Below are positions 33,420-41,193 of a stretch of DNA of 64,000 nt, piece by piece (position 1 is the first letter of the stretch; the number at the start of each line of letters is the position of its first letter). Both the position numbers and the translations under genes were made by a program. The notes beneath the pieces were generated by a model, which saw only the letters and a list, made by a program, of their open reading frames with translations, did no database searches and was not told where the DNA came from. Source of the DNA: Streptomyces armeniacus (GTDB taxonomy: Bacteria > Actinomycetota > Actinomycetes > Streptomycetales > Streptomycetaceae); the NCBI RefSeq assembly GCF_003355155.1, contig NZ_CP031320.1, forward strand, positions 668,369-732,368. The letters run 5' to 3'.

Positions 33420-33995
33420 GTGCTTCTCTCTGACAAGGACATCCGGACCGAGATCGACAAGGGCCGGGTGCGGATCGAGCCCTACGATCCGGCCATGGTG
33501 CAGCCGTCCAGCATCGATGTGCGGCTGGACCGGTACTTCCGGGTGTTCGAGAACCACCGCTACCCGCACATCGACCCCGCCGTCGAGCAGCCCGACCTGA
33601 CGCGGCCGATCGAGCCGCAGGGGGACGAGCCGTTCATCCTGCACCCCGGTGAGTTCGTGCTGGCGTCGACGTACGAGGTGGTCAGCCTGCCGGAGGACAT
33701 CGCGTCCCGGCTGGAGGGCAAGTCGAGCCTGGGGCGGCTGGGCCTGCTGACGCACTCCACCGCGGGCTTCATCGACCCCGGCTTCTCCGGCCACGTCACG
33801 CTGGAGCTGTCGAACGTGGCGACGCTGCCGATGAAGCTGTGGCCGGGGATGAAGATCGGCCAGCTGTGCATGTTCCGGCTGTCGTCGCCCGCCGAGTACC
33901 CGTACGGTTCCGCCCGCTACGGCTCCCGCTACCAGGACCAGCGCGGACCGACGCCCTCCCGCTCGTACCTGAACTTCCACCGTACGCAGATCTGA
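33420..33995 (+). CDS. dcd: dCTP deaminase
   Basis: A 191-aa enzyme that converts dCTP to dUTP in pyrimidine deoxynucleotide synthesis. The family motifs are [19 protein letters not shown], the trimer signature [20 protein letters not shown] and [20 protein letters not shown], whose Glu is the catalytic residue. GTG 33420 has TAGTCT about 10 bp upstream and no ribosome site, so a leaderless transcript is likely. Length and motifs are normal. Confidence 0.95.
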   Translation: MLLSDKDIRTEIDKGRVRIEPYDPAMVQPSSIDVRLDRYFRVFENHRYPHIDPAVEQPDLTRPIEPQGDEPFILHPGEFVLASTYEVVSLPEDIASRLEGKSSLGRLGLLTHSTAGFIDPGFSGHVTLELSNVATLPMKLWPGMKIGQLCMFRLSSPAEYPYGSARYGSRYQDQRGPTPSRSYLNFHRTQI

Positions 33996-34017
33996 CACCT
34001 AGGGCCGGGACCGAGCG

Positions 34018-34530
34018 ATGAGTGACGAGCGGATGAGTGACGAGCGCGAGAACCTGACGTATCCGCTCTTCGGGCAGGCCGTGCGCGAGCTGGCGCAGAG
34101 CGTGGCGAACGACGGCTTCGAGCCGGACATCATCCTCTCCATCGCGCGCGGCGGGCTGTTCGTCGCGGGCGGTCTCGGCTACGCGCTGGACGTGAAGAAC
34201 CTGCACGTCGTGAACGTCGAGTTCTACACGGGTGTGGGCGCCACCCTGCAGATGCCCGTCATGCTGCCGCCCGTGCCCAACGTGGTCGACCTGAGCCAGA
34301 AGAAGGTGCTGGTCGCGGACGACGTGGCGGACACCGGCCGGACGCTTAAGCTCGTGCACGACTTCTGCGCCGAGCACGTCGCCGAGGTGCGTACGGCGGT
34401 GATCTACGAGAAGCCGCACTCGCAGGTCAACTGCGAGTACGTGTGGAAGCGGACGGACCAGTGGATCAACTTCCCGTGGTCCGTGGAACCGCCCGTCGTA
34501 CGCCGCCACGGTCAGGTGCTCGACGCCTGA
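34018..34530 (+). CDS. Phosphoribosyltransferase family protein
   Basis: A 170-aa PRTase. The PRPP-binding loop is VLVADDVADTGRTLKLV near 99-115, and ILSIARGGLFVAGGLGYAL is the first loop. Hood region is short, as in HGPRTase-like or xanthine-type enzymes, but the base cannot be predicted. ATG 34018 and ATG 34030 start two exact copies of ATGAGTGACGAGCG, so either may be used. It follows dcd by 22 bp and may be co-transcribed in nucleotide salvage. Confidence 0.85.
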   Translation: MSDERMSDERENLTYPLFGQAVRELAQSVANDGFEPDIILSIARGGLFVAGGLGYALDVKNLHVVNVEFYTGVGATLQMPVMLPPVPNVVDLSQKKVLVADDVADTGRTLKLVHDFCAEHVAEVRTAVIYEKPHSQVNCEYVWKRTDQWINFPWSVEPPVVRRHGQVLDA

Positions 34531-34542
34531 CGCCTGACGCCT
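34522..34542 (+). repeat. Three tandem copies of GACGCCT
   Basis: An exact 7-bp triplication that includes the stop codon of the phosphoribosyltransferase gene (34528-34530); slippage here would lengthen its C-terminus. Confidence 0.7.
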
Positions 34543-34681
34543 GCGGGGCTGGGCCGGGCGGGGCGCGCGTTGACACGTGCGGGCGCCGGTGGCTGTAATG
34601 AGCGCGTGCCGCGTGGCGCCGACCAGAGAGCAGTGGGCAGGTTGGTGGCCGGGCGAGCACCTGTCGCTGAAGGAACGTGCG

Positions 34682-34711
34682 ATGAGTACACACTCCGCAG
34701 GCAGCGCCTGA
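34682..34711 (+). CDS. Possible 9-codon leader peptide
   Basis: ATG 34682 is preceded by GAAGGAACGTGCG and encodes MSTHSAGSA then TGA. It lies 137 bp upstream of the next large gene. Leader peptides of this size exist in Streptomyces, but there is no run of a regulatory amino acid here, so the call is weak. Confidence 0.25.
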   Translation: MSTHSAGSA

Positions 34712-34847
34712 CGTAAACGGGCGCGTCACGCCGCGCCGTTCGCCTTCACCATCACCATCACCTTCCCATCGTCGTGCCGCCGTCGTGCGCGCTGCGTGCC
34801 GCGAGCCGCGAGCGGGCGCGTACGGCTGCTCTGGAGAGCCCACACCC

Positions 34848-35801
34848 ATGAACAAGCCCATGTCCGAGTCCATCCCCACGCCCACCTCTGCCCTGTCGTT
34901 CAACCAGTCCGTCATCGACGAGTTCCGCGCCAACGGGGGCAGGGTCGGCGGCCCGTTCGCCGGCGGCGACCTGCTCCTGCTGACCACCACCGGCGCCCGG
35001 TCCGGTACGGAACACACCGTGCCGCTCGGCTGCGTACGCCGGGACGGACTGCTGCTGGTCGTCGCGTCCGACATGGGCGCCGACCAGCACCCCGCCTGGT
35101 ACCACAACCTGCTCGCCCGCCCGCTGGTGCGGGTGGAGACCGGGGACGAGGAGTACGAGGCGATCGCGGTGCCCGCCGAAGGCGCGCGCCGGGACCGGCT
35201 GTTCGAGCACGCCGTACGGGCCGACTCCTGTTACGCGGGCTACCAGGCCCGTACGGACCGGAAGCTGCCCGTCGTCGTACTCGAATCCGCCCAGCCGCAG
35301 GCCACCGACGATCCCCAGGAGCAGGACGCCGAGGTCACCACCCTCGGCGGCAAGCTACTCGAGGTGCACCGCTGGCTGCGTGCGCAGCTGCGCCACGTAC
35401 GGGCGGAGGCCGACGCGCACTTCGCCGCTCGCGACGCACACCAGGGCCCCGGCGAACCGCCCGCGCCGGGCCTCGGTCTGCAGCTGCGGCAGCACTGCCT
35501 CGCGTTCTGCCAGACGCTCCAGTTCCACCACACGAGCGAGGACGGGCACGTCTTCCCTGCCCTCGCGCGCTACCACCCCCAACTGCGTGACGCTCTTGAA
35601 CGGTTGAGCAGCGAGCACCGTACGGTCACCCGCATCCAGGACGGACTGCTCGCCCTGCTGGCCGATGTGAGCACGGCCGACCCCGACCGCTTCCGTGCCG
35701 AACTGGCCCGGATGTCAGCGGAGTTGGGCGCCCATCTCGACTACGAGGAGGAGGCACTGCTGCCCGCACTCGCCGAGATCCCCTGGCCGCCCGGCCGCTG
35801 A
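34848..35801 (+). CDS. Deazaflavin-dependent oxidoreductase / hemerythrin fusion
   Basis: A 317-aa two-domain protein. Residues about 15-145 are a DDN-like F420-binding split barrel: FAGGDLLLLTTTGARSGTEH, GLLLVVASDMGADQHPAWYH and NLLARPLVRVETGDEEYEAI. Residues about 165-315 form a hemerythrin HHE domain with H-x-x-x-x-x-x-x-x-x-H-H-type ligands in HCLAFCQTLQFHHTSEDGHV, a later SSEHRTVTRI His and the ExxLL end YEEEALLPAL. This combines F420 redox chemistry with a di-iron or redox sensor domain. GGAGAG lies before ATG 34848. Confidence 0.85.
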   Translation: MNKPMSESIPTPTSALSFNQSVIDEFRANGGRVGGPFAGGDLLLLTTTGARSGTEHTVPLGCVRRDGLLLVVASDMGADQHPAWYHNLLARPLVRVETGDEEYEAIAVPAEGARRDRLFEHAVRADSCYAGYQARTDRKLPVVVLESAQPQATDDPQEQDAEVTTLGGKLLEVHRWLRAQLRHVRAEADAHFAARDAHQGPGEPPAPGLGLQLRQHCLAFCQTLQFHHTSEDGHVFPALARYHPQLRDALERLSSEHRTVTRIQDGLLALLADVSTADPDRFRAELARMSAELGAHLDYEEEALLPALAEIPWPPGR

Positions 35802-35868
35802 GCTGGCCCGGCCGCTCGCCGAGCCCTCGCGCTCGCTGAGCCGCACGGCCGGTGGCCAGCCGACTGGA

Positions 35869-36228
35869 TCAGGCCGCCGGCCCTGCGGGCCCGTCCGAGG
35901 CGCGGCCGAGAACGTGCTCCCGCCCCCACGCGCCGAGCGGCGCCAGCGCGTCGTTGAGCGAGACGCCCAGCGGCGTCAGCTCGTACTGGACGCGGGGCGG
36001 CACCTCGTCGTGCACCTCCCGGTGGACGATGCCGTCCGCCTCCAGCTCGCGCAGCTGGGCGGTGAGCACCTTCTCGGTCACGCCGTGCAGCTCGCGGCGC
36101 AGCTCACCGAAGCGGAAGGGGTGCTCGTTCAGGGCCCAGAGGATGAGCACCTTCCACTTGCCGCCGACGACGTCCATCGCCGCGTCGACGCCGCATATGT
36201 ACGACCCCGGTCTCCGCACCGTCGCCAT
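35869..36228 (-). CDS. HxlR-family regulator
   Basis: A 119-aa winged-HTH protein. SYICGVDAAMDVVGGKWKVL contains the conserved Cys of the family, and LILWALNEHPFRFGELRREL and VTEKVLTAQLRELEADGIVH are the HTH. ATG 36228 has GGGAGGGGCGG upstream; the frame extends to 36270 without one. Divergent to the imine-reductase-like gene at 36325, whose promoter holds a palindrome, so it is likely its repressor. The single Cys suggests possible redox or aldehyde sensing. Confidence 0.9.
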   Translation of the reverse strand: MATVRRPGSYICGVDAAMDVVGGKWKVLILWALNEHPFRFGELRRELHGVTEKVLTAQLRELEADGIVHREVHDEVPPRVQYELTPLGVSLNDALAPLGAWGREHVLGRASDGPAGPAA

Positions 36229-36272
36229 GGCCCGCCCCTCCCACCTGCTCGCTTTCCTCCGGGTAAGCACCC

Positions 36273-36304
36273 ACTCCGAAGTGCGTACTTGATCACTTCC
36301 GAAG
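36273..36304. promoter_or_regulatory. HxlR operator candidate
   Basis: GAAGTG and CACTTC half-sites (36278-36283 and 36294-36299) are separated by 10 bp, and ACTCCGAAG/ACTTCCGAAG recur directly at 22 bp. The site is between the divergent HxlR and reductase genes. Confidence 0.6.
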
Positions 36305-36324
36305 CTGCCACAAGCCTAGACGGC

Positions 36325-37266
36325 ATGACTGACAAACCCGTTATGACCAGCCAGACCGCCGAGACCGCCGAGATCAGCGCCCCTGCCGAGGGTGCGGACG
36401 GGACCAAGCCCGCGCTCTCCTTCCTTGGGCTCGGCGCCCTCGGCACGGCGTTCGCCCGCGCCTGGCTCGCCGCCGGATATCCCCTCACCGTCTGGAACCG
36501 CACCGCCGCCCGCGCCGAACCGCTCGCCGCCGAGGGCGCGCGGGTGGCCCGTACGGCCGCCGAAGCCGTGGCCGCCGCCGACCTCGTGGTCGTCTGCCTG
36601 CTCGACGACGCCTCCGTCGGCGACGTCCTGGCGGACGCCGACCTCGCGGGCAAGGACCTGGTCAACCTGACCACCGGCACCCCCGCCCAGGGCCGCGCCC
36701 GCGCGGAGTGGGCGGCCGCGCGCGGGGCGCGCTTCCTGGACGGCGGGGTGATGGCGGTGCCGCCGATGGTCGGCGACCCGGACTCCGGCGGATACGTCTT
36801 CTACAGCGGCTCCCGCGACCTCTTCGAGGCGCACGCGCGCACGCTCGCCGTACCGGCGGGCACGAAGTACGTGGGTACGGACGCGGGTCACGCCGCCCTG
36901 CACGACGTGGCGCTGCTGAGCGCGATGAACGGGATGTTCGCGGGGGTCGCGCACGCGTTCGCGCTCGTACGCAAGGAGGACATCGCGCCGCGGGAGTTCG
37001 CGGGGCTGCTGGCCGGGTGGTTGAACGCGATGGCGCCGTTCGTGCACCGGGTCGCCGAGCAGTTGGAGCTCGGCGACTACACGGAGGGCGTCGTCTCGAA
37101 CCTCGCGATGCAGGTCGCGGGCAACGCAACACTGCTGCGTACGGCCGAGGAACAGGGCGTCAGCAGCGAGCTGTTGGCGCCGTACATGGAGCTGATGGAG
37201 CGCCGCCTCGCGGACGGGCACGGTGACGAGGACGGGACGGGCGTGATCGATCTGCTCGCGCGCTGA
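36325..37266 (+). CDS. Imine-reductase-like NAD(P)-dependent oxidoreductase
   Basis: A 313-aa protein of the beta-hydroxyacid dehydrogenase superfamily. Rossmann motif is FLGLGALGTAFARAWLAAGY near 32-51, and the NLTTGTPAQGRARAEWAAAR, RFLDGGVMAVPPMVG and YVFYSGSRDLFEAH segments match imine reductases and reductive aminases. The residue used as proton donor is Asp194 in LHDVALLSAMNG. ATG 36325 has no clear ribosome site and may be leaderless. Substrate, and whether it does reductive amination, are unknown. Confidence 0.85.
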   Translation: MTDKPVMTSQTAETAEISAPAEGADGTKPALSFLGLGALGTAFARAWLAAGYPLTVWNRTAARAEPLAAEGARVARTAAEAVAAADLVVVCLLDDASVGDVLADADLAGKDLVNLTTGTPAQGRARAEWAAARGARFLDGGVMAVPPMVGDPDSGGYVFYSGSRDLFEAHARTLAVPAGTKYVGTDAGHAALHDVALLSAMNGMFAGVAHAFALVRKEDIAPREFAGLLAGWLNAMAPFVHRVAEQLELGDYTEGVVSNLAMQVAGNATLLRTAEEQGVSSELLAPYMELMERRLADGHGDEDGTGVIDLLAR

Positions 37267-37290
37267 ACGCTCTCTCACCGGGGCGGTCAT

Positions 37291-37340
37291 CGCCCGTTGT
37301 CGCCCATCGTCGCCTATCGTCGCCGGTTGTCGCTGGTCAG
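37291..37340 (+). repeat. Five imperfect 10-bp tandem units
   Basis: Units CGCCCGTTGT, CGCCCATCGT, CGCCTATCGT, CGCCGGTTGT and CGCTGGTCAG follow exactly in register in the gap before the next gene. Confidence 0.65.
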
Positions 37341-37386
37341 CGGCTCGCCGGGCCCGTTGTCAGTGGCGCGTGCCACGCTTGCGTCC

Positions 37387-37773
37387 ATGGAGCCGATGGA
37401 ACCGTTGAAGGTGGTCGAAGCCCTGTGGCAGCGCATCGAGGCGCGCGACTGGGCGGGCGCGGGTGAACTGCTCGCGGAGGACGCCGTGGTGGAGTGGCCG
37501 GTCACCGCGGAGCGGATAGTCGGCCGGGCGAACTTCCTCGCGGTGAACAGCGAATACCCGGAGGGCTGGGAGATACGGGTGCGCCGGATCGTCGCGGACG
37601 GGGTCACGGTGGTCTCCGAAGTCGACGTGCCGCACGTCGAGTTCGGGATGTTCCACGCGGCGTCGTTCTGGACGGTGCGGGACGGGGTGGTGGTGCGTGC
37701 TCGTGAGTTCTGGACGAGTCCGGGTGCGGAGGCGGCGCCGGCGTGGCGCGCACCGTACGTAGAGCCGATGTAA
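37387..37773 (+). CDS. SnoaL/NTF2-like protein
   Basis: A 128-aa protein with the NTF2-like fold. Typical elements are VVEALWQRIEARDWAGAGEL, LLAEDAVVEWPVTAERIVGR and the C-terminal strands FHAASFWTVRDGVVVRAREF. SnoaL-like members include polyketide cyclases and many small proteins without known activity. ATG 37387 starts MEPMEPLKV; the frame extends to 37297 over the tandem repeat, which is unlikely coding. Confidence 0.8.
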   Translation: MEPMEPLKVVEALWQRIEARDWAGAGELLAEDAVVEWPVTAERIVGRANFLAVNSEYPEGWEIRVRRIVADGVTVVSEVDVPHVEFGMFHAASFWTVRDGVVVRAREFWTSPGAEAAPAWRAPYVEPM

Positions 37774-37938
37774 GCAGGGGCGGGCGGCGCGGCGCCGTAC
37801 GGTCTCCGGCGGGCCCGACGAGGGTCCGACGGGGACCGTCGGCAACGAGCCAACCCCTCCAAAGGGCTTCCCACCCCTGCTACTTGCGAGTAAACACCGC
37901 GGGTAACAGTAGAGGCCCGCCACGAGGGGAGACACCCC

Positions 37939-39522
37939 ATGGCACGTGCGAGACCTGTCGCGGCGACAGCGACGGCGTTGGTGATGGCATTAGGTGGCGC
38001 TGGACTGGGCGCCGGGCTGGCAGCGGCACCCGGCGCGGCCGCGGCCGACGTACGGGCAGACCGCCCGGAGGTACGGCAGGCGGACGTACGGCAGGCGGAG
38101 GCGCGGCAGACCGCGGTCGCGCCGCTTCCGGCCGAGTTGGAGAAGGTCAGGGCAGCGGAGGCCGAGAAGCTGTACGGAGACCCCGGGCAGCGGACCATGG
38201 ACGAGCGCAAGACGTCGCTGATCTCCCTCGGGGACAGCGAGATCTCGGGCGAAGGCGTCGGCACGTACGAGCCCGGCACGAACGGGCCGGACAACTGGTG
38301 CCACCGTTCGCCGGACGCCGCGATCCACCGGACGGGCATCGAGGCGGAGGTGACGTTCAACGTCGCCTGCTCCGGGGCGAACACGGAGAACATCAGGATC
38401 GGCGGCACTCCGCAGTACGCCGATGAGCTGGTGCAGAGCGACAGCCTGGCGATCCACGCGCGCAACACCCGGCTGAAGCAGATCGTGCTGGTCGCCGGGG
38501 CAAACGACGACCTGCAGTTCGGGCCGGTGATGACGGACTGCGTGGTGCGCTGGTTCACATTCCAGGGGCCGTGCGAGCCGAAGTACGCACCGGGCTGGCA
38601 GGGCCGGGTGGACGGCCTCGTGCCGAAGGTGACCCAGACGGTGAACGACCTCAGGACGGTGATGCGGGACGCGGGCTACGCCGACAGCGACTACCAGCTG
38701 GTCGTCATGGGCTACCCGAGCCCGATCGGCCCGGATATCGAGGATAATCCGAACTATCCGGGCAAGCTGCCGGGTGGCTGCACCGGGTACACGAGCGACT
38801 CCCAATTCGCCCGGGACAGCGCCGTGCCCGCCTTCCAGCGGGGCATACGGACCGTGGCCCAGCAGACGGGCGCGACGTACCTGGACGTCTCCCGCCTCTT
38901 CCACGGGCACGAGGTGTGCATGGAGAACACGTGGGCGCGCGGGCTGTACATCGACCTGTCCAACCCCTTCCCGCCGGACTCCAATTCGGTACGGCAGTCC
39001 TTCCACCCCAACGTGCGCGGGCACGGCGCGTTCGCTGAATGCCTGACGCGAATACACGCGTCCCAGGCGCGCGAGGCGTCCTGCGCCGACCCCTCGGGGA
39101 AGGGGCAGCCGCAGCTCTACGAGCTCGCCTGGGACGACGTTTTCCAGCCACTCCACAACGCGGGTACGGGCACGTGCGTGGACGCGGACGGCGCCGCCAG
39201 CCGCAACGGCACGGCCGTCCGCGGCTGGGCCTGTCAGCAGGAGCGGAACCAGAGTTGGTGGCACGACGGGGAGAGCGGCCAGCTCTACACCGCGCTGACG
39301 CACGACCGCTGCGTCGACGTGCCCCGCGGCTCCTACGAGCCTGGCACCGAGTTGGTGCTCTGGAACTGCCACGGCGGCGAGAACCAGCGCTTCGTACGGG
39401 ACGCGGGCTCCGGCACGGTGCGGCCTGCGGCCGCGCCCGGTCTGTGCCTCGCCCTGTCCGGGGCGGAGGAGCCGGTACGGCTCGCCGCGTGTGACGGCTC
39501 GAACAGCCAGCGGTTCGCGTAG
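37939..39522 (+). CDS. Secreted SGNH hydrolase with ricin-B lectin domain
   Basis: A 527-aa exported protein. After a Sec or Tat-like signal (VAATATALVMALGGAGLGAG, Ala-rich cleavage near 35) the SGNH hydrolase has block I SLGDSEISGEG, a V-A-G-A-N-D-D block III and SFHPNVRGHGAFA, which provides the Asp/His pair. From about 395 to the end are ricin-B-like beta-trefoil repeats (TCVDADGAASRNGTAVRGWA, RCVDVPRGSYEPGTELVLWN), so it should bind a polysaccharide while acting as an esterase or lipase. GGGGAGACAC is before ATG 37939. Confidence 0.9.
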   Translation: MARARPVAATATALVMALGGAGLGAGLAAAPGAAAADVRADRPEVRQADVRQAEARQTAVAPLPAELEKVRAAEAEKLYGDPGQRTMDERKTSLISLGDSEISGEGVGTYEPGTNGPDNWCHRSPDAAIHRTGIEAEVTFNVACSGANTENIRIGGTPQYADELVQSDSLAIHARNTRLKQIVLVAGANDDLQFGPVMTDCVVRWFTFQGPCEPKYAPGWQGRVDGLVPKVTQTVNDLRTVMRDAGYADSDYQLVVMGYPSPIGPDIEDNPNYPGKLPGGCTGYTSDSQFARDSAVPAFQRGIRTVAQQTGATYLDVSRLFHGHEVCMENTWARGLYIDLSNPFPPDSNSVRQSFHPNVRGHGAFAECLTRIHASQAREASCADPSGKGQPQLYELAWDDVFQPLHNAGTGTCVDADGAASRNGTAVRGWACQQERNQSWWHDGESGQLYTALTHDRCVDVPRGSYEPGTELVLWNCHGGENQRFVRDAGSGTVRPAAAPGLCLALSGAEEPVRLAACDGSNSQRFA

Positions 39523-39529
39523 CGAAACA

Positions 39530-39653
39530 GCCCGTCCGGCGTTTGAGGACGGCCCTCGGCCACGGTGGGTCGCGCCCGGCGCTCATCGGCCAGGGGCTCC
39601 GGACCGGTGCCGCGGCGTGGTCGCTGCGATTCGTCCTCAATCGCCGGACGGGC
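39530..39653. repeat. Inverted pair of the dispersed hairpin repeat
   Basis: Forward copy at 39530-39552 (GCCCGTCCGGCGTTTGAGGA plus CGG) and inverted copy at 39632-39653 between convergent genes. Both match the copies at 11373 and 59379. They may terminate transcription from both sides. Confidence 0.8.
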
Positions 39654-39719
39654 TTGATGTGGTCGACTGGCCGGTCCGGTTGCGCGCCGGGCGGGCTGGA
39701 GAGAGGGCCCGGCTCCGCG

Positions 39720-40715
39720 TTACAGCGTGCCGAGCTTTACCAGGGCGAGGAGCATGATCAGCTGGATCGCCGACGCCCCCAGCGCCTTCGGCCACGGCAG
39801 GTCGTGCGAGCGGCTGACCATCGAGGTGAACAGCGCGCCCGCCGCCAGCCAGGTCCCCCAGCCGAGCACCTGTACCAGCGACGCCGTGCCGCCGAAGAAC
39901 ATCGCGACGAGGAGGCGCGGGGCGTCGCTGACCGACATGATCAGCATCGAGAGGCCGATCGTCGGCGCCCAGGTCCCGTTGCCGCCGAACTGCCGCGCCA
40001 GCGTGTGCGTGACCGCGCCCAGCATCAGGCCCATGATCACCATCGCGACGCCGGTGCCGATCACGTACTGGAGCGCGCTGGTCAGCGTGGCGTTGAGGAC
40101 GTCGTCGCGGGTCTCGTCCAGGCCGAAGACGGCGAGGAGGCCGTAGAGGAACGTGACGATGAGCGCAGGCCCCCACACGGGGTAGTCGCGCATCTGCCAG
40201 AACGTGGCGTTGGGCCGCAGGACGATGCCCCGCAGCAGGTCCTTCCAGTGCAGCCGCGGCCCGGCGGGCGGTGCCTGGCCGGCGGTGTACATGCTGCCGT
40301 CGGAGTAGCCGTCGTCCGGGTAGCCGTCGCCCTGGGCGTACGGGTCGTGGACGCTGAACGACTGTGTGTGACCCGGGTTGTTGGCGTACGGGTCGTGGCC
40401 GGCGCCCTGCGTGGGGCCGTACGGATCACCGAAGTACTCGGGCTCGCCTTGCCTGCCACCGCCGCCCGCCGGCGGCCACTGCTGCCCGTACGGCGCCCCC
40501 GGCCCCGGTCCGCCGGCTCCGCCTGGCGCGCCCTGCCCCGGTCCGGGGCCGTACGGCGGCCGGGGTGCCCCCTGCCCGTACTGACCCGGCCCGGGGCGCG
40601 GGCCGCCCGCGCCGCCCGGGGGCGGGCCCTGCGGAGGGGCGCCCTGCGGGGGATGCTGCCGCTGCTGCTGCGCGTTCCGGGAGTCCCGGCCGCGTCCGAT
40701 CCTGAATCCAGCCAC
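39720..40715 (-). CDS. Yip1-domain membrane protein with Pro/Gly/Gln-rich N-terminus
   Basis: A 331-aa protein. Residues 1-165 are low-complexity (QQQRQHPPQGAPPQGPPPGG and many PYG/YGQ units) and cytosolic. Residues about 175-330 form a Yip1-like domain with five membrane segments, entered through LLRGIVLRPNATFWQMRDYP and ending LPWPKALGASAIQLIMLLAL. Function of bacterial Yip1 proteins is unknown. The repetitive N-terminal domain could drive protein clustering. Confidence 0.85.
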   Translation of the reverse strand: MAGFRIGRGRDSRNAQQQRQHPPQGAPPQGPPPGGAGGPRPGPGQYGQGAPRPPYGPGPGQGAPGGAGGPGPGAPYGQQWPPAGGGGRQGEPEYFGDPYGPTQGAGHDPYANNPGHTQSFSVHDPYAQGDGYPDDGYSDGSMYTAGQAPPAGPRLHWKDLLRGIVLRPNATFWQMRDYPVWGPALIVTFLYGLLAVFGLDETRDDVLNATLTSALQYVIGTGVAMVIMGLMLGAVTHTLARQFGGNGTWAPTIGLSMLIMSVSDAPRLLVAMFFGGTASLVQVLGWGTWLAAGALFTSMVSRSHDLPWPKALGASAIQLIMLLALVKLGTL

Positions 40716-41193
40716 TCATCGAACGTACCGCGTTCGGCGGGCTCGGGAGTCATGCCGACGGGGAATGGCCGGGCATCGCCGCTGACCTGTGACATCCCCT
40801 AGGGGAGCACGGTGGGGTTGGCCCTACCCCGTGGGTGTTGACAGGTGGTGTGCCGCGCCCTTGCGCACCCTGATCCGCCCCCTCGGAGCGCTCCCCGGCG
40901 CCAGCGTATGCGGCGCGGTGCGCGCCGCCGCACGAGCCGCCACCCGCGCCGTACGAGCCCCGCCGTACGAACCGCCGCCCCCGCCGCATGAGCCCCGCCG
41001 CACGAGCCGCCCGCGCCGTACGAGCCCTCGCCGTACGTGCGCGCGCCTCGGGGGGTTAACCCCACCCCGTATGCGCCGGTGAGCGGGATGTCCCGGGCCG
41101 ACCGCCGCGGCCGAGCATGGTGCCCGGCCGCGCGCACCGGACGCGGGGCCGGGCACGCGATGGACCGCGCGAGGACCGAGGGAAGGCGTGATC
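40716..41193. other. Intergenic region with low-complexity repeats
   Basis: About 480 bp between divergent genes. CCCCTAGGGG and GGGGTTAACCCC are perfect palindromes (40796-40805 and 41052-41063), and a 20-bp direct repeat (GGGGTTGGCCCTACCCCGTG at 40814 and GGGGTTAACCCCACCCCGTA at 41052) flanks about 220 bp of degenerate GCCGTACGAGCC-like repeats. No gene is supported. Confidence 0.5.

Noticed and set aside
37267..37386. N-terminal extension of the SnoaL-like gene
   Set aside because: The extension is encoded by a 10-bp tandem repeat and adds residues not expected for the fold; ATG 37387 fits the family length.
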